From positions 15,048,501 through 15,112,500 of the forward strand of contig NC_036447.1 in assembly GCF_002775205.1 (NCBI RefSeq): a stretch of DNA of 64,000 bases, written 5' to 3'. This document shows, one piece after another, positions 1-12,400 of this stretch (position 1 is its first letter; every line of letters begins with the position of its first letter). A program made the position numbers and the translations under genes. The stretch is from Xiphophorus maculatus. Lineage: Eukaryota > Chordata > Actinopteri > Cyprinodontiformes > Poeciliidae. The notes under the pieces are model-generated. The model was not told the origin of the DNA, ran no database searches, and saw only the letters and a program-made list of their open reading frames with translations.

Positions 1-140
1 GCCCTTTGGTGAGTGAGTGTGAAAGTACATGGTTGTTTGTCCTGTGTGTGTTGCCCTGTGATGGACCTGTCCACAGTGTACCCCGCCTCTCACCCAATGG
101 CTGCTGGAGAACAGCAGGTGTAGACAATGGATGGAAAATT
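1..140. repeat. Fragment of a widespread teleost interspersed repeat
   Basis: The text reads like the familiar fish repeat that runs from a tgtgtgttgccctgtgatgg block to a ccgcctctcacccaatgg block and ends in gacaatggatgg. It is cut by the left window edge. A second, more diverged copy lies at 48740-49035. The family name is not certain. It is non-coding. Confidence 0.5.
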
Positions 141-3074
141 GGTGTGTCAATACTAATAAAATTACAAAAAGAATGGAGTTAGCACTTTTTGTTAGAATTG
201 TAATCTGTGGAAGTGTGGGTGAGCATTGTGGAACTAAATACAGGCAAAGACGATGAATATCTCCTCAACCACCAAAAACAAACAAAAACATCAGATGGGT
301 AAAAATGGGTGATCACAGCTGTTTGTGAGCACAATTTTTATTGGATAAAATAATGCTTTTTAAATAAAGTAAAAGGAAATACAGCGTTGAAGGAGATGAA
401 CTTAAAAGTTGTTGAGTGGAATGAGACGTGGACCTTTTTGCAAAATATTAATATTAGTGACGTTAAAACCTTAGGAGTAAAGTATGGGATTGATCTAATG
501 CAAGAAAATTAAGACTTTCTCATAAACTCCATGGCACGAAGTATCAAGTATTATGATGCTTCAGCAGTTTTCAGAAATGGGAGAACTGATGTTCATCAGC
601 ATTAGAGTGATAATTCCGATGATCACAATATGAACAGAGACTATGTCTATCTAAATTCTTCTATATCTTGAGTTTTAACTATTTTGCATTAATGCTAGCA
701 TTCTACTCAATTCCATCACTCACCTGCAACATTCAATCTCTTGTGCTTACTTTTTTTGTTGTTTTTTTAAATCTCGTTTATTGAGATTATAGTCATTGTG
801 ACCTATGAGTCTGAACACAATTAGGAAGAGAAATAAATAAAAATAATGGTATACGCCTTTTACATTACCATCAATAAGAAGTTGAACACCTTGCACAAAA
901 ATGATCTGACAACAGCTTAGAAATGTAAAACACTCATATGCACAGAGCATTTCTATTTCCTCACATTCTTATGGTAATACTTTCATAAAGTCTCCAAACA
1001 TTCAAATTTATGTTGACTTGTAACCATAATGTACAAAAGTAAAACTTCAACAAGTAAATCAATATAATACAATACAATAAAATCAGTGTTATCTTTCAGT
1101 CAAATAGTTTAACATGTTAAAAAAAAAAAAAAAAAGAAGCTGTTTTTGGTTTCTTTTATGTTTTGTACTGTAAAAAAAATGTATTGTTGTTTGCATTCTA
1201 ACATTTACATTAAAATTTGTTTATGTGACCTACATATTAAATAAAACAGATAATCTCCAAGTAAATTTTAGAATTCGGTCACCATAATGCTCCAAAAGTA
1301 AAATAAAAAATAATATATAATATTCATTTTTATAAGATTTGTTACGACTGGCTCAGGGTCATAACAGAAAAAGGATTTATTAACAAAAACTATAATAGAA
1401 TGTGCATGTCATTATCAGTGGCGTAATGCATATACTTGGATGTGCTGTATGTATATGGAAGTGCTAAGATGCAAAAACAAAGACGTATGTGAATGAGGAG
1501 GTGAGATGAGGCCTAGCAGCAGAGCACCACATGCATGAGGAAGCAGAGTGGGTGATGAGAGTGGCAATGAAGGAAGAAACAGCCAGCCTTAAATATTCTG
1601 TGCTCTGGATTAGCAAATTCACAACCTGCTTTCCTACCTGACCACTTTCAAATAAGACCAATAGAGCCAATAAAACGTTAAAGAAGAAAGCACACACAGG
1701 GTGAGTACAATCCTGTCAGACTAAAACACACACAGAGTAAAAAACCCATGGAGTCTAAGTGATCCCTTTCCTTAAGACTGCAGAAAGGTTAAATGTGTAC
1801 AAAAAATCTCATGTTATATTCACATCAGTTGAGCCTGATAGCATAATGTCTTCAGTCAGATCTAATCTATATGTAAACTTTTCTTCTTTTATTCTCAAAT
1901 CCTTCCTTTCCCCAAGCGGCATTTTTACTTTGACTAATCAATTTTAATCGAAAAATAAAGCAAAAAAATAAAAACATTGTGAGGTTTGGCCAGCTTTCAA
2001 ACTAGATAAATGTCTTTAAACGTGGTAAATAGGTAATTACTAGTAAAAAAAAAAATGAAAGAAATATCCAGTCAAGTTGTTAAAGCCAACATGTTTCACT
2101 GGATACAAACAAGTAGAAGAAAAATATCAAAACTGCCCCAAGACTGTTTTATAGTAAGTACAAAAATGATAGTAAACCTAAACATGAACAATAATTGTCC
2201 AAAAATCTTGTTAAAATTGTCTTACTTTTAACATGATTCAATATAAGTTCCAACTACTGAACTATTCATCTAGCATAACACATTCTAGTAATACTGCATT
2301 TGCAACAACAAGCCAAAACCATTAGGCTTTCTGAGAATTCACTGTAAAAACCACCGAAAGAAACGAGCTGCACTTAACTGAGGAAATTCACTTCATTGGA
2401 AAACGCGGCTCTGAACTGGTTTGTTAGGTTTCCGTCAGTAAGACTATCCCTCAGCCTGTGTATTGATAAGCTGCAAATGAATACTAGATTTCACCGCTGG
2501 CTTTTTGACAGTTAGTGGGGCACATCCCGTTCAATTGTTACATAACCGAGAGTTAAACTCAGAGCCACATATGGAGTTAAGCAGAGTTCAGTCAACAGCT
2601 TTTCCACTGATAACTCTGCAGAGGCTTGTCCATGTGTGGCCATGCATGGCCACGGGGTGAACAGCTGGAGAGGGTGTACTGTAAATCACATTATCTTATG
2701 GTTTTACAATGGCATGTATAAAATATTTCATTCTTACATAATTGCTAATATGTACTTTCAGATTACTTGTTTTTATAGGTGCTAATGCTGATTAAGAAAG
2801 TTTTAATTGAGGAATATCCTCAATTAAAACTTCCTTAATCAGCTACTGTGAGATTTTTAAACTAACATTTGAACAACAGTGGCTATGTAAATATGCAGTC
2901 AGAACTGCATGTCAGGCTGAGAAAGTAGGCAGATGATTATGGTTTGCACAGCCTCTCTACAAGAGTCCACTTTTAATCCTAGACATACTGCAGTGTCTGA
3001 GCCAAGCTACTGCAGCATGTGCCGGTTTTTGAACAGCCTATGCTGCTTAAAGTTCTTTACGTACACACACAAAC

Positions 3075-3077
<3 letters not shown>
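141..3077. other. Non-coding flank downstream of tacr3
   Basis: No reading frame here shows codon structure or a family match. The stretch is AT-rich with poly-A runs (1120-1136, 2044-2055). It contains a long near-perfect hairpin at 2787-2843. The part nearest the tacr3 stop is probably its 3' untranslated region, but I could not place a convincing minus-strand poly(A) signal. The block 2330-2650 is less AT-rich than its surroundings and could be conserved UTR or regulatory sequence; this is a guess. Confidence 0.4.
2787..2843. repeat. 27-bp inverted repeat, 3-bp loop
   Basis: The arms are 2787-2813 and 2817-2843. They are reverse complements with one mismatch and the loop is only three bases. 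It lies just downstream of tacr3, so a transcript reading through would carry a very stable hairpin. No mature small-RNA evidence can be seen. Confidence 0.85.

Positions 3078-3138
<61 letters not shown>
3078..3138. repeat. (TA)n microsatellite in the tacr3 3' region
   Basis: An uninterrupted TA dinucleotide run of about 30 units begins roughly 35 bp past the tacr3 stop codon on the minus strand. It therefore lies in the presumed 3' UTR. It produces a spurious Tyr-Ile repeat frame on the plus strand, which is not a gene. Confidence 0.95.
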
Positions 3139-3141
<3 letters not shown>

Positions 3142-3172
3142 GTTTTTATGTGAATCTCAGCAAATGTGCTCT

Positions 3173-3497
3173 TCAAGAAAATTCCTCAATTTCGGCTTTC
3201 GGTGCGACCCCATTTTGTGATCCTACACCAGTGCCACTGGAGGCAATGATCTCCGACTGGCGTGAGGTAACGTAGCTTCTCTTCCTGACAGGCAGGGAGT
3301 GCTCGCTTCCTCCTGCTCCGCCGTTGCCTTCAGCAGGGTCATAGACCACAACCATGGTGGTATCCATCCGCGTCAGCGTGTACATGCTACTCTGGCGCGT
3401 TTGGTGCAGTCGTATTGAACGTAATTCCAGCTCGTCGTAGCTGGATGCCTTGATGAAGGGGCACCAGCGAAATGCCCTCTTGAAGCCTGTTCGAAAC
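3173..3497 (-). CDS. tacr3: tacr3 coding exon 5 (C-terminal tail and stop)
   Basis: The acceptor is TGGTCCCAG|G. The exon encodes [14 protein letters not shown], the helix-8 region, then the family signature SSYDELEL and a Ser/Thr-rich tail, and ends at TGA 3173-3175. The tail holds many Ser/Thr residues, as expected for arrestin/kinase regulation. Intron 4 is only 431 bp. Confidence 0.93.
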
Positions 3498-6400
3498 CTG
3501 GGACCAGACAAGGAGAAGGGAATAATTGTTGACTATACAAGAAGGTGAAGCTGCAGAAGCTGAAGCACAAAACAAAATCTGTTTGATGTGCATTTTTGAG
3601 GCATTTCTTCAATAATATTGAAGCTTAAATTGTTTACTGATACTGGAGGCATGTAGCTTTCTTGGTAAGACTTTAAAGTGCTTTGCAAAAGTAATTGTAC
3701 TTCTTTAACTTTTCCGTTAACTATTATGCTTTACTTTGTCCAATTAAATCCCTACAAAACACTTTCAAGATTGAGGAAGGGACATAAGAAATGCTTTTAT
3801 GAGACACTGTAGTTTATTCAGCCCATGTTCCATAGTAACATGTAATTTTCCTGAAAAATAAAGTGTTAAAAGTTGAAGCTGAGTTGAAGCTTAAGTTATA
3901 AACCTTGAAATATCTTATGGGAACCCACCTGCTGTTGAGGCAGCAGTAGATAACAGGATTATACATGGTGGAGCTCATGGCTAGCCACAGCACTGACAGG
4001 TAAACCTGCTGGATGTATTTCCACTTCATCAGACGTTTATTGAGACCGGTTGCTATGAAGTAGAGATGATACGGCAACCAGCAGAGGGCAAAAGTCACCA
4101 CCACAATGATCATCATCTTTACCACCTGTAACAGAAACAAAGGGCAGCAGTGAGGAACATACACAGTATTCTGCATGCCTATAAAAGTTACAAATGAAAA
4201 ATGGTTCATGTGCATCTCTCAAAGTCCATCAGTTTATCATTTTGGCCATCACTTGGACGATTGTAAAAAACCAGAAAAAAATTATTTTGTAAATTATTAT
4301 GTTTGTTTAGTTTATTTAATCTTTGCTTAATTTATTTGTCCCACCATAACAGGGTAGCTGTCTGCAGTCAGTAAATATGAGAACCTCATTCCTGTTTGTC
4401 AGACAAGGACTCAAACAACACAAAACTCTTTTTAGAGATCGATTTCTCATTACAAAAATCCCATGCTGACAGAATTTTACCTTAGTGACACAGTCTACAT
4501 TGTGTCAGATAAAACAGTTGATGGCAGCGGTGGAAGACACTTACAGAATGGGAAGCTTTGGGCACTCAACAAATGCTGTACTCCTCTTTTAAGCTTTTCT
4601 TTCCCCTTTACCTCAGATGTTATTATAATCCATTTTGTACGCTGAAGTAAAATATAACAGAAAATGTTTGGACAGTGTTGTTAATTATTTATTTAAGTAC
4701 ACAATGTGCCAGGTCCTTCTAGACAACTAGTCAGATGCAAAACAGACCCACTACTGCAGTGCTGCTTGTGTGTTAACATGACAGCATCAGTTGCCCCCGT
4801 GGACATAATACTTAATACTAATATCTGTCCTGGTAGATTCAGATGAAATTAGATCTCGCTAAATGCAACAATTCACCTTCTGAAAATTTGTCCTGAATTT
4901 TCAGATCTTCCACAGGTACAGAGCAAAAACATATAAACATAAGCAATTTATTCTATACCATCACTATTTAATATGCTAAAGATGCACGTTTCTCTACTTT
5001 AATCCTCACTGCCCTCATCCTGATTTTAAGGATTCTCTCATCCTTATCAGGCCGACATCCTCCTGACAAGAGCTCTTGCAGCTTCTCATTTTCATCACTA
5101 CTTGATTCTAATTCACCTTCACTATGCCTATGAACAGTTTGGATTAAGTCTACTTTTTTTTGACAAATGTGCCTGTAAAGATCAGTCACGGATTGTCTCG
5201 AAGCGCTGCATGGGAATGCGGTTCTCGTGACGCAGGCTGGTTCTCAGAAGTGCTCAGCAGGGATTCTTGTAGAGGAACCACTAGAGACAAAGCAGCCTAC
5301 TTTGAAATCTAAACAGTGGTCTTTGTTTTGAGTGAAGGTTTCAAAAAGGTTTATGGTTTAACACAAGTCATGTTGTAAACTGCACTGTGTGGCTCCATGA
5401 GAGTCATAAAATGGTATTTTATTTAGTTTTTTTGTGTGGACATAAAATAGAAGCACTCAGGACAATATAATCCAATGTTATGGGGAAAGGGATCAAAGAT
5501 TTTAGGTTGACAGCTCACCCCACTTTTTTTACAGCATTTGCAGTGAACTTTCACAGAAATACACATCTGTATATTTTAACGGACATGTGCCGTTTTGGTA
5601 CGTGTAGCTCCAATTTCTGTTACTGGGAAAAATCAAGTTTGTTAAGATTAAGTTCTTTGTTTTTTCTTAAGCCACATCAGGCCTGACATTTTGTGTAGTT
5701 GTGACACCTTTCTGGAGAGGACCCTCAGATGAGCCACATTAAGTGTTCTTAAGAAGGAGAACACTTAATGTTCTCCTTCTATGGATAATGCGTTTGGCCC
5801 TGTCTTCATTTTTTTTGTTTCCTTTATTTAACCAGGTAAACCCCATTGAGATCTAGATCTTATTTTCAAGAGGAACCTGGGCAGAAGTCTGCAATACACA
5901 GCAACCTGGTTACAAAATAAAACTAATTAATACATATGCACAAATACATATGTCATTGTTTAACCATGACTAAACTTTTGCTTTTTCATCCTATACACTT
6001 GAAAACAGGCTTAGAGTTTATTTGCTAAGTTTTTTTCCTAAGCGAAGCCTTAAACAACTGCTATTGCAGTTATTTATTTATTTTACTTTTTTCACAGAAA
6101 GTACTCCTAGGTCTGTACTTCTGTGTTCCTTATTTTTGTGTCTATGCTATGTCTTGTTTAAGCCCTAGTTGGTTGTGGCTGATCGGTATTCATACTGAGC
6201 TAGGTGCTGTTGGGGATATATATGTATATATATATATATATATAAATTCTCCCTATTAAAGGGGAATTTTCCTCTCTGATGTGGTTACATACATGTGAAA
6301 GAAATCGAAGCCATCATTGTTTATTGTCCTAATATCTGAATTTCTGCAGGTTTCAACTTGGTCACTAATGGTCTGTACATTAGTGTACAGTCTTCAAATA

Positions 6401-9400
6401 GACATGGATTTCATGCTCAAATTATAATTCCTGATATTTATGCAGCTAATTTTGAGATTTAGTTATGAGAAAAGTTTTTCTTTTTAAGATTTCCCCAAGA
6501 TGAAAGATGCTAATTATGGCACCCAAAATAAATGGATCAGCCTTGTGCGAAACCAATAGGCCACATAAACTAATGTGAATTTTCTCTGCTTTCTATTCAG
6601 ATCACAGACTGAAATGCCCTAACATTTAAAAGTCTGCCAGCAGGAGAAAGACAAGTCAAAACATTTTCAGTCTGAGCCTGAATACCTGATTGATAAACCC
6701 AAGGCCTTAACTAGGATATAGATTTGAGGTCCCCAGTGGTGCTTTTGCATTCAGGCAATCCCACAGAATTACAGCACCAACTTCAGGCCCCTTTCACTTA
6801 TTGCCCCCAACACAAGGGCTGACATGCTTTCATCAAGGTGTTGTGTGGACGTATTGAGGTAAAATGACAGGTGGAAGCTGAACTACCATTAAAAACACAT
6901 CTAAGCTGGCAACAGAGGCATTCACAGTGGGTGTGTAAAAAAGGAAACAGTATGTGCTGCAGTCTAATGAACAGTACTGTTGGCATCCAGCTGATTCTAC
7001 GATGGCAGATTGTTCTGTGTAACCACATAGGATTGAATCACCTCATTTTGGTATGTGGGAATTACCAAACAAAACCAGCTTGACAAAAAAGATGTTGCTT
7101 TTTGTGCTGATTATATTTAATAGTGTGAAAAGAGCTTTGGTTCTATTGCATTGTGTGTGTTGTGAAATAAAATATTGGCAAATAATTGGTTTACAAAACG
7201 TGAAAAAAGTGATACATAAAAAACCTTCACCAGCTAACCTTTATTTATCTTTTACTAGCTAATAAAGCTACAACTCATTTTTGAGAATGTTCTGTCCCAA
7301 CATAGTGTTTATCTGAAGCACTCATCCATGCTTTTCCAGTTCGCTCAGGTCATCTGCCGTCGGCCTTTTAAAAATACCAAGTGTCAGCTACAAAACCACC
7401 TTGCTTTCTGTGAACTGGTACAGCCAAACAGTGGAGTTGAATGTGCTCTATCACATCCTTCAATGCAAAATGGGGAGCTTTTACATGTTTCAACATAAAC
7501 TCAGCTGTCTAGGATTTATTATTTCCTCAATGAAAAGAAAACCTCTGTTCATCTTTTTTGTTTATCTAAGGCAATTCCAATTTGTCTTGAGCTTAAAGAA
7601 AATCATCTTTTCACTAACCACAGAGCATACAAAAAATGTCTAAATATGTCTCAAGAGGTAAAGAAGCCATAGACTAACTCATAATCAAGATAAATTACAT
7701 AAATAAGATACTAGTGCAAACTGCAGTTTTTAAAGACATCAATTTGTACAGTAGATAAAATATAATTTATGTAGTAAGCATATAAGCCAAATGTAAAACA
7801 GAGGACATATGTAAATCTCAAAAGCTATTTTGAAACACTGTATGCAGCCAACTCTTACAACAAGATGGTCAATACTGTTGCCATGCAAGAGGTTTGAATT
7901 CTGGAGTTTTGCAAATGTGACAACAACTAAGGTTCTTAATCAACTATGGTCAGAAACAATTTATTTTGACCTGAACTGAAGTTTGGTGTTGCAAACTGAC
8001 AAAAACTATATTCAGCATAGGTTTCTAGACAAGAAGAAGAAAAAGCAGCAGAAGAAGAGTTTTGATTTTGGAAGGAAATTATATGAACAAACAATGTAAA
8101 GGTTACTGTAAAGAATACACAGCTTTTAATGAAACTTAATAGGAAACCTCTGATTTTTATCTAATTAAAGCTCTCCTCACCAGGCCTTTAGTAAAGGTGG
8201 ACAGTCATGTCTTGAAAATTTTGAAGTTCTTCCTAACTTTTAAAAAAGAAAAAAAGGTTTAACACTGCTCTGTGACATGTTTGGACTGTATGATATTGTT
8301 TTATAGCCTCTCCGTGCTTTAAGCTTATCCACAACTTTACTCCTGACTTGTCTGCTGTGTATCTTTATATTTATGATTTCGTTTGATCACCAATGTTCAA
8401 ACGAAATTTGTGACAAGCCTTTCACAGAAGAGCTGGATGTATGTTGAAAATAAATGAATCACATAATTTACTAATTCAGAGAATTCCAGAAAGAATTGGA
8501 TTCACTCAATTTTATATACGGGTTTTAAGATTTAAGTCATGGTTGTCAGATTTCTATTTTTTTATTTTTAAAATGTGTAATCAATATTTTATGTTGGTCT
8601 AACACAAAATCACAATAATACACACTTACAGTTGTGGTTTTAATGTGACAAAATGGGAGAATGTTCAAGGTGTCTGAATGGTTTTACAAACGATTGCACC
8701 TGTCGACCTCTAAGATGAAAACCATGACATTTTTATGGAGAGAGTAGAAGAGAAAAAAGATGTGAATCCTGTTGGTTCATCCCTCTCTGCAGAAGAGAAA
8801 GCTTAGGTTTGTTCATTCTTTTTTATGAGCTAAATTGATATAATGCTTAAGGACTCAAGGCACTTACTTATACACATATTTTGCCATTACCTCTATTTAT
8901 CTGATTGAACTGGTTGATGTTTTGTTCTCTGGCAGAGTTGAATGTGTTTTAGCTTCTATTTATTTCACAAGTATAGTGTATGGGACTTGTTCCACTACTT
9001 TCTCCTGCTTTTCTGAAAACAATCATTCTCATAAGTTTAAAAACTACACAGTTCTGAAGTCCCTATTAAACTGAACAACGCTCTCAGATCAACTTCTAAT
9101 TGATCAGATCAGTATTTTACCACTTTGTTACTCTTTATTATTTCTTACATCTTTTTTCATGCAATGGCCTAAACTGTCTGAAGCATTCAACATTCTCCTT
9201 CTGTGTGTTTGTACAGCTAAAAAGGAAGTACAGAGATTATAATAAGATCAAGGCCTTGTTCAGGCCTGTTTAATTTCCTGTAGAGCTGGCTCTCAGAATT
9301 ACAGTGTTACAATCTAAAGGATATAAAATCAGATTTCGATCTACTGCCTCAAGTCACATATAAGGTTGAGACAGAAAACCCACAATTTACTTGTTCCTGA

Positions 9401-12400
9401 ATAGTGTGACATGTAGCAGTTCAATATTTTTTTTATTACACAGTTAAATTGAAATGAATTCATCTACTTTATTGTTCTCGACAAAGGAAGTAGTTTTTCC
9501 AATTAATGAAGCTACCAAAGACAAAGAAGCACAACATGTGCTATCAGAAATTAGAAAACCCTATAAGATGAAACTCTGCCTTCATTTTATGAGCGACTTC
9601 AAATTTCATCAAGCAATCACCAGCATTTCAATTTCACAGCAAGATGTGCCTTTCGTCAGGAAACGTGGTCTATTCAGTCAAAGGAAAGCAAACGATTGTT
9701 CAGGACTGTAGTGCTGTCACTTCAGCTGTGAAATACTAATGTATTTAAGAGGCAATAGTCCACATGACAAAGGGGAGGAGTTCATGGGTGATGGAGACAT
9801 AAAAATTGGCTTCAAGTCCTTTTCTGAAAACTGAGCTCTACTGGTACTTTACATTTAGTCAGTTTAATTAACTTGCAGAAGCTGCTTCACTAATTATGAA
9901 ATCTGTCCTAAGGGGGGAGATATTAAAAGTAAATATAGTGCCTTTACCTCTCTTACACACACAAAAAAACACCTCATTTGGGAACATTTATTAGGTTTTA
10001 AGATAATCGTACATTAGATTATAAATGATTTAGTTTGCTTCTATAAAATTATCAGTGTCACAGCTAAAAGCACCCCAACAAATTCTATAAAATAAATGTA
10101 ATATATTTTTTTCAAGCTGATCAGCATTTTTAGGGAACTTTTAATTAGAAATGCACAGAATGCTGTTCCCTTCAGTATAACTACGATTTGACACAGAACT
10201 GTTTCTCTTTTCCACTATTCAAAATTGAAAAGATTTGAGCCCATTCAAGTAGCATCTATGTTTTCATAGCTGTTTGCAAAAACCTTTCCCATATCTACAG
10301 TACGAACAATACTTAAAATATTTTAGACATACAGAGAGATGGTCAGAAAGGTCAAATAAATCTGCCAACACATGTTGATAGAGAACTACACTATTTTGTG
10401 TGAGATGATACCAGTCTGGTAAACAATGTACTTAACAAAAATTTGTTACTTATATCTACTAAGGAGGTCAGTTATTTCAATGTGAACTGTTTAATGGTTT
10501 AAACATTCAAATTTAAAATGGTGGCCATTAGATAAATCACCATGACTTGTTCTTGAAAGTAGTTTGCAAGAAGTCTCTAATATTCTTTATGGCCGGGGTA
10601 TCAAACTCCGGTGTTTAAATGTGTCTCAGGTCCAACCCACCTGATTCAAATGGCCGAACTGCCTCCTCCTCACCATCGACACACATACAGATTTGATTAT
10701 TTGATGCGAGTGAGTTGAAGCAGTGCCACATCTAACAGCTGCAGTTCACTGGTCCACAAGGATCAGAGTTTAAGACCCCTGACTTATAGAGAGTTCTAGC
10801 AGAGTCTTGTTGGCACAAAGATATGACAATATTTGTGTCACAGCAGCTTCATGGTTCAGTGGACAGTAGAGGAAAAAGTTGTGCAGAAGCTTGAAGCAAC
10901 ATTAGCTCATAAACTAATATCCTAACATTGATGTTTTGCCATTCTCTTTTTAAAAATGAAAAAAGTGTGGCACAGCTGCAATCTTAAGAAGATATGGCCA
11001 TCTACCTAAACTGACAGGCAGCACAAGTAGATATTTATTTACAGAGAAGCAGCCAAGAAGCACTTGGCACTCTTGAGAAGCTGCACAGATCCACATTCCA
11101 CAAATCGTTTATATAATAGTGGCAACAAAAAAGGCATCAGAAGTCCTATTTAAGGTTTGATGGCATGTCGAAGGCATCGCTGTGGTCGTACCAGTTTGTG
11201 TGATGGATAACTAACAACCTTGAACACATCATGCTCATATTTAAAAATGTTGGTGGGAGAACCTCTGCCATGCTTGAGACCGAGGTGGAGGTCGACTTTC
11301 CAGCAGGATAATAACACTAATCATAAAGCCGAAGCTATGATGGAAAGGAATAGACCAAAGCATGTTAATCAACAAGAAGTGCCTTGGCCTCTTAGAAAAC
11401 ATTTGGCGATATTAATGCTCACAGTTTTTCTCTTTAAAATGTGACTGAACTTGAGCTTTTTTCCAAAGAACAATCACCAAAAAAATGTGTCCCTAGATGC
11501 ACAAATGCTGATGGAGACACGTTCAAAGACTTAAGCAAAATGTGGTTATAGACACACTTCAGAATTTTATTTCTAAAAAATTTTGAAAACCATGTATAAT
11601 TTTTTTCCACTTTACTTTCATGCACTAATTTGCTTTGCAAGTGTAGGATCCTCTGAATATATTTCTGTGCCTCTTCAGAGTGCTTCCTTGATCTTGTGAT
11701 TAAATTGGTCCTTAAATTCAGATGAAATGAGTTCAGTCAGAGCACAGAGAATAAAAGATGGGCGGCAAACAAATAAAAAGAAATTTACATACTGTGGAGC
11801 ATAACCCAGAGGGCCAGTGTCAAACATTCTTTTACTATGTTCATGTTTTATGAATCCTAAAGCCAGTGACGATAAATTGTACAAAGAAAAAAAAGGAAAT
11901 GTCAAAGCAATATGTTGGTGTAGGTTGTCAGTCATTGAGGTCATGGCAATGCTGAATTTGAGGATCCTTCACGTCTCATTTGATAGACTTCAGCTCAGAC
12001 TAATTCATGAAGTTTAATATTTAAAAGCTAATAATTAGACACTCACACTCAGGAATGATGAACAGGGATAATTACTTCATTACTAAAGCATTTATACTGT
12101 TAAGTGCCTAAATTTCTTTTATTGCTCTCTTTAGACAACCGCTTCTCCTAATTGTTAGAATTTGAACAGTTTAACCAAGTTCATGAGTTTGTGTCATTTA
12201 AAACTTTGGGGTGGATTCATAGAAAACAATGCTAGAAAACATGGTCATAATGAAGAGGTCATTACCCTTTCACAGACACATAAACTATAGGTTTATGTAT
12301 CTGGACATAATGAAAGTGTTTTGGTCTTTATGAGAATTATGGGATGCTACCCAGAAATCAAACCATCAGCAAGTGTGACCAGTGACCGCCTCTGGTCTCT

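Larger units (their letters stand above)
4126..8179. other. tacr3: tacr3 intron 3, 3' portion
   Basis: This is intronic DNA. It holds a two-hairpin palindrome at 5737-5780, a degenerate teleost repeat at about 5810-5940 (TTTAACCAGGTAAACCCCATTG type) and a short AT run at 6213-6242. A 74-codon open frame on the minus strand (4968-5189) has no recognised homologue and is not annotated as a gene. I see nothing else that can be supported. Confidence 0.5.

Noticed and set aside
2933-3220. Open frame with a long Tyr-Ile repeat
   Set aside because: Produced by the TA microsatellite; no start context or homology.
9454-9711. 85-codon plus-strand frame in tacr3 intron 3
   Set aside because: No recognisable domain, no splice or promoter context; consistent with chance in AT-rich DNA.
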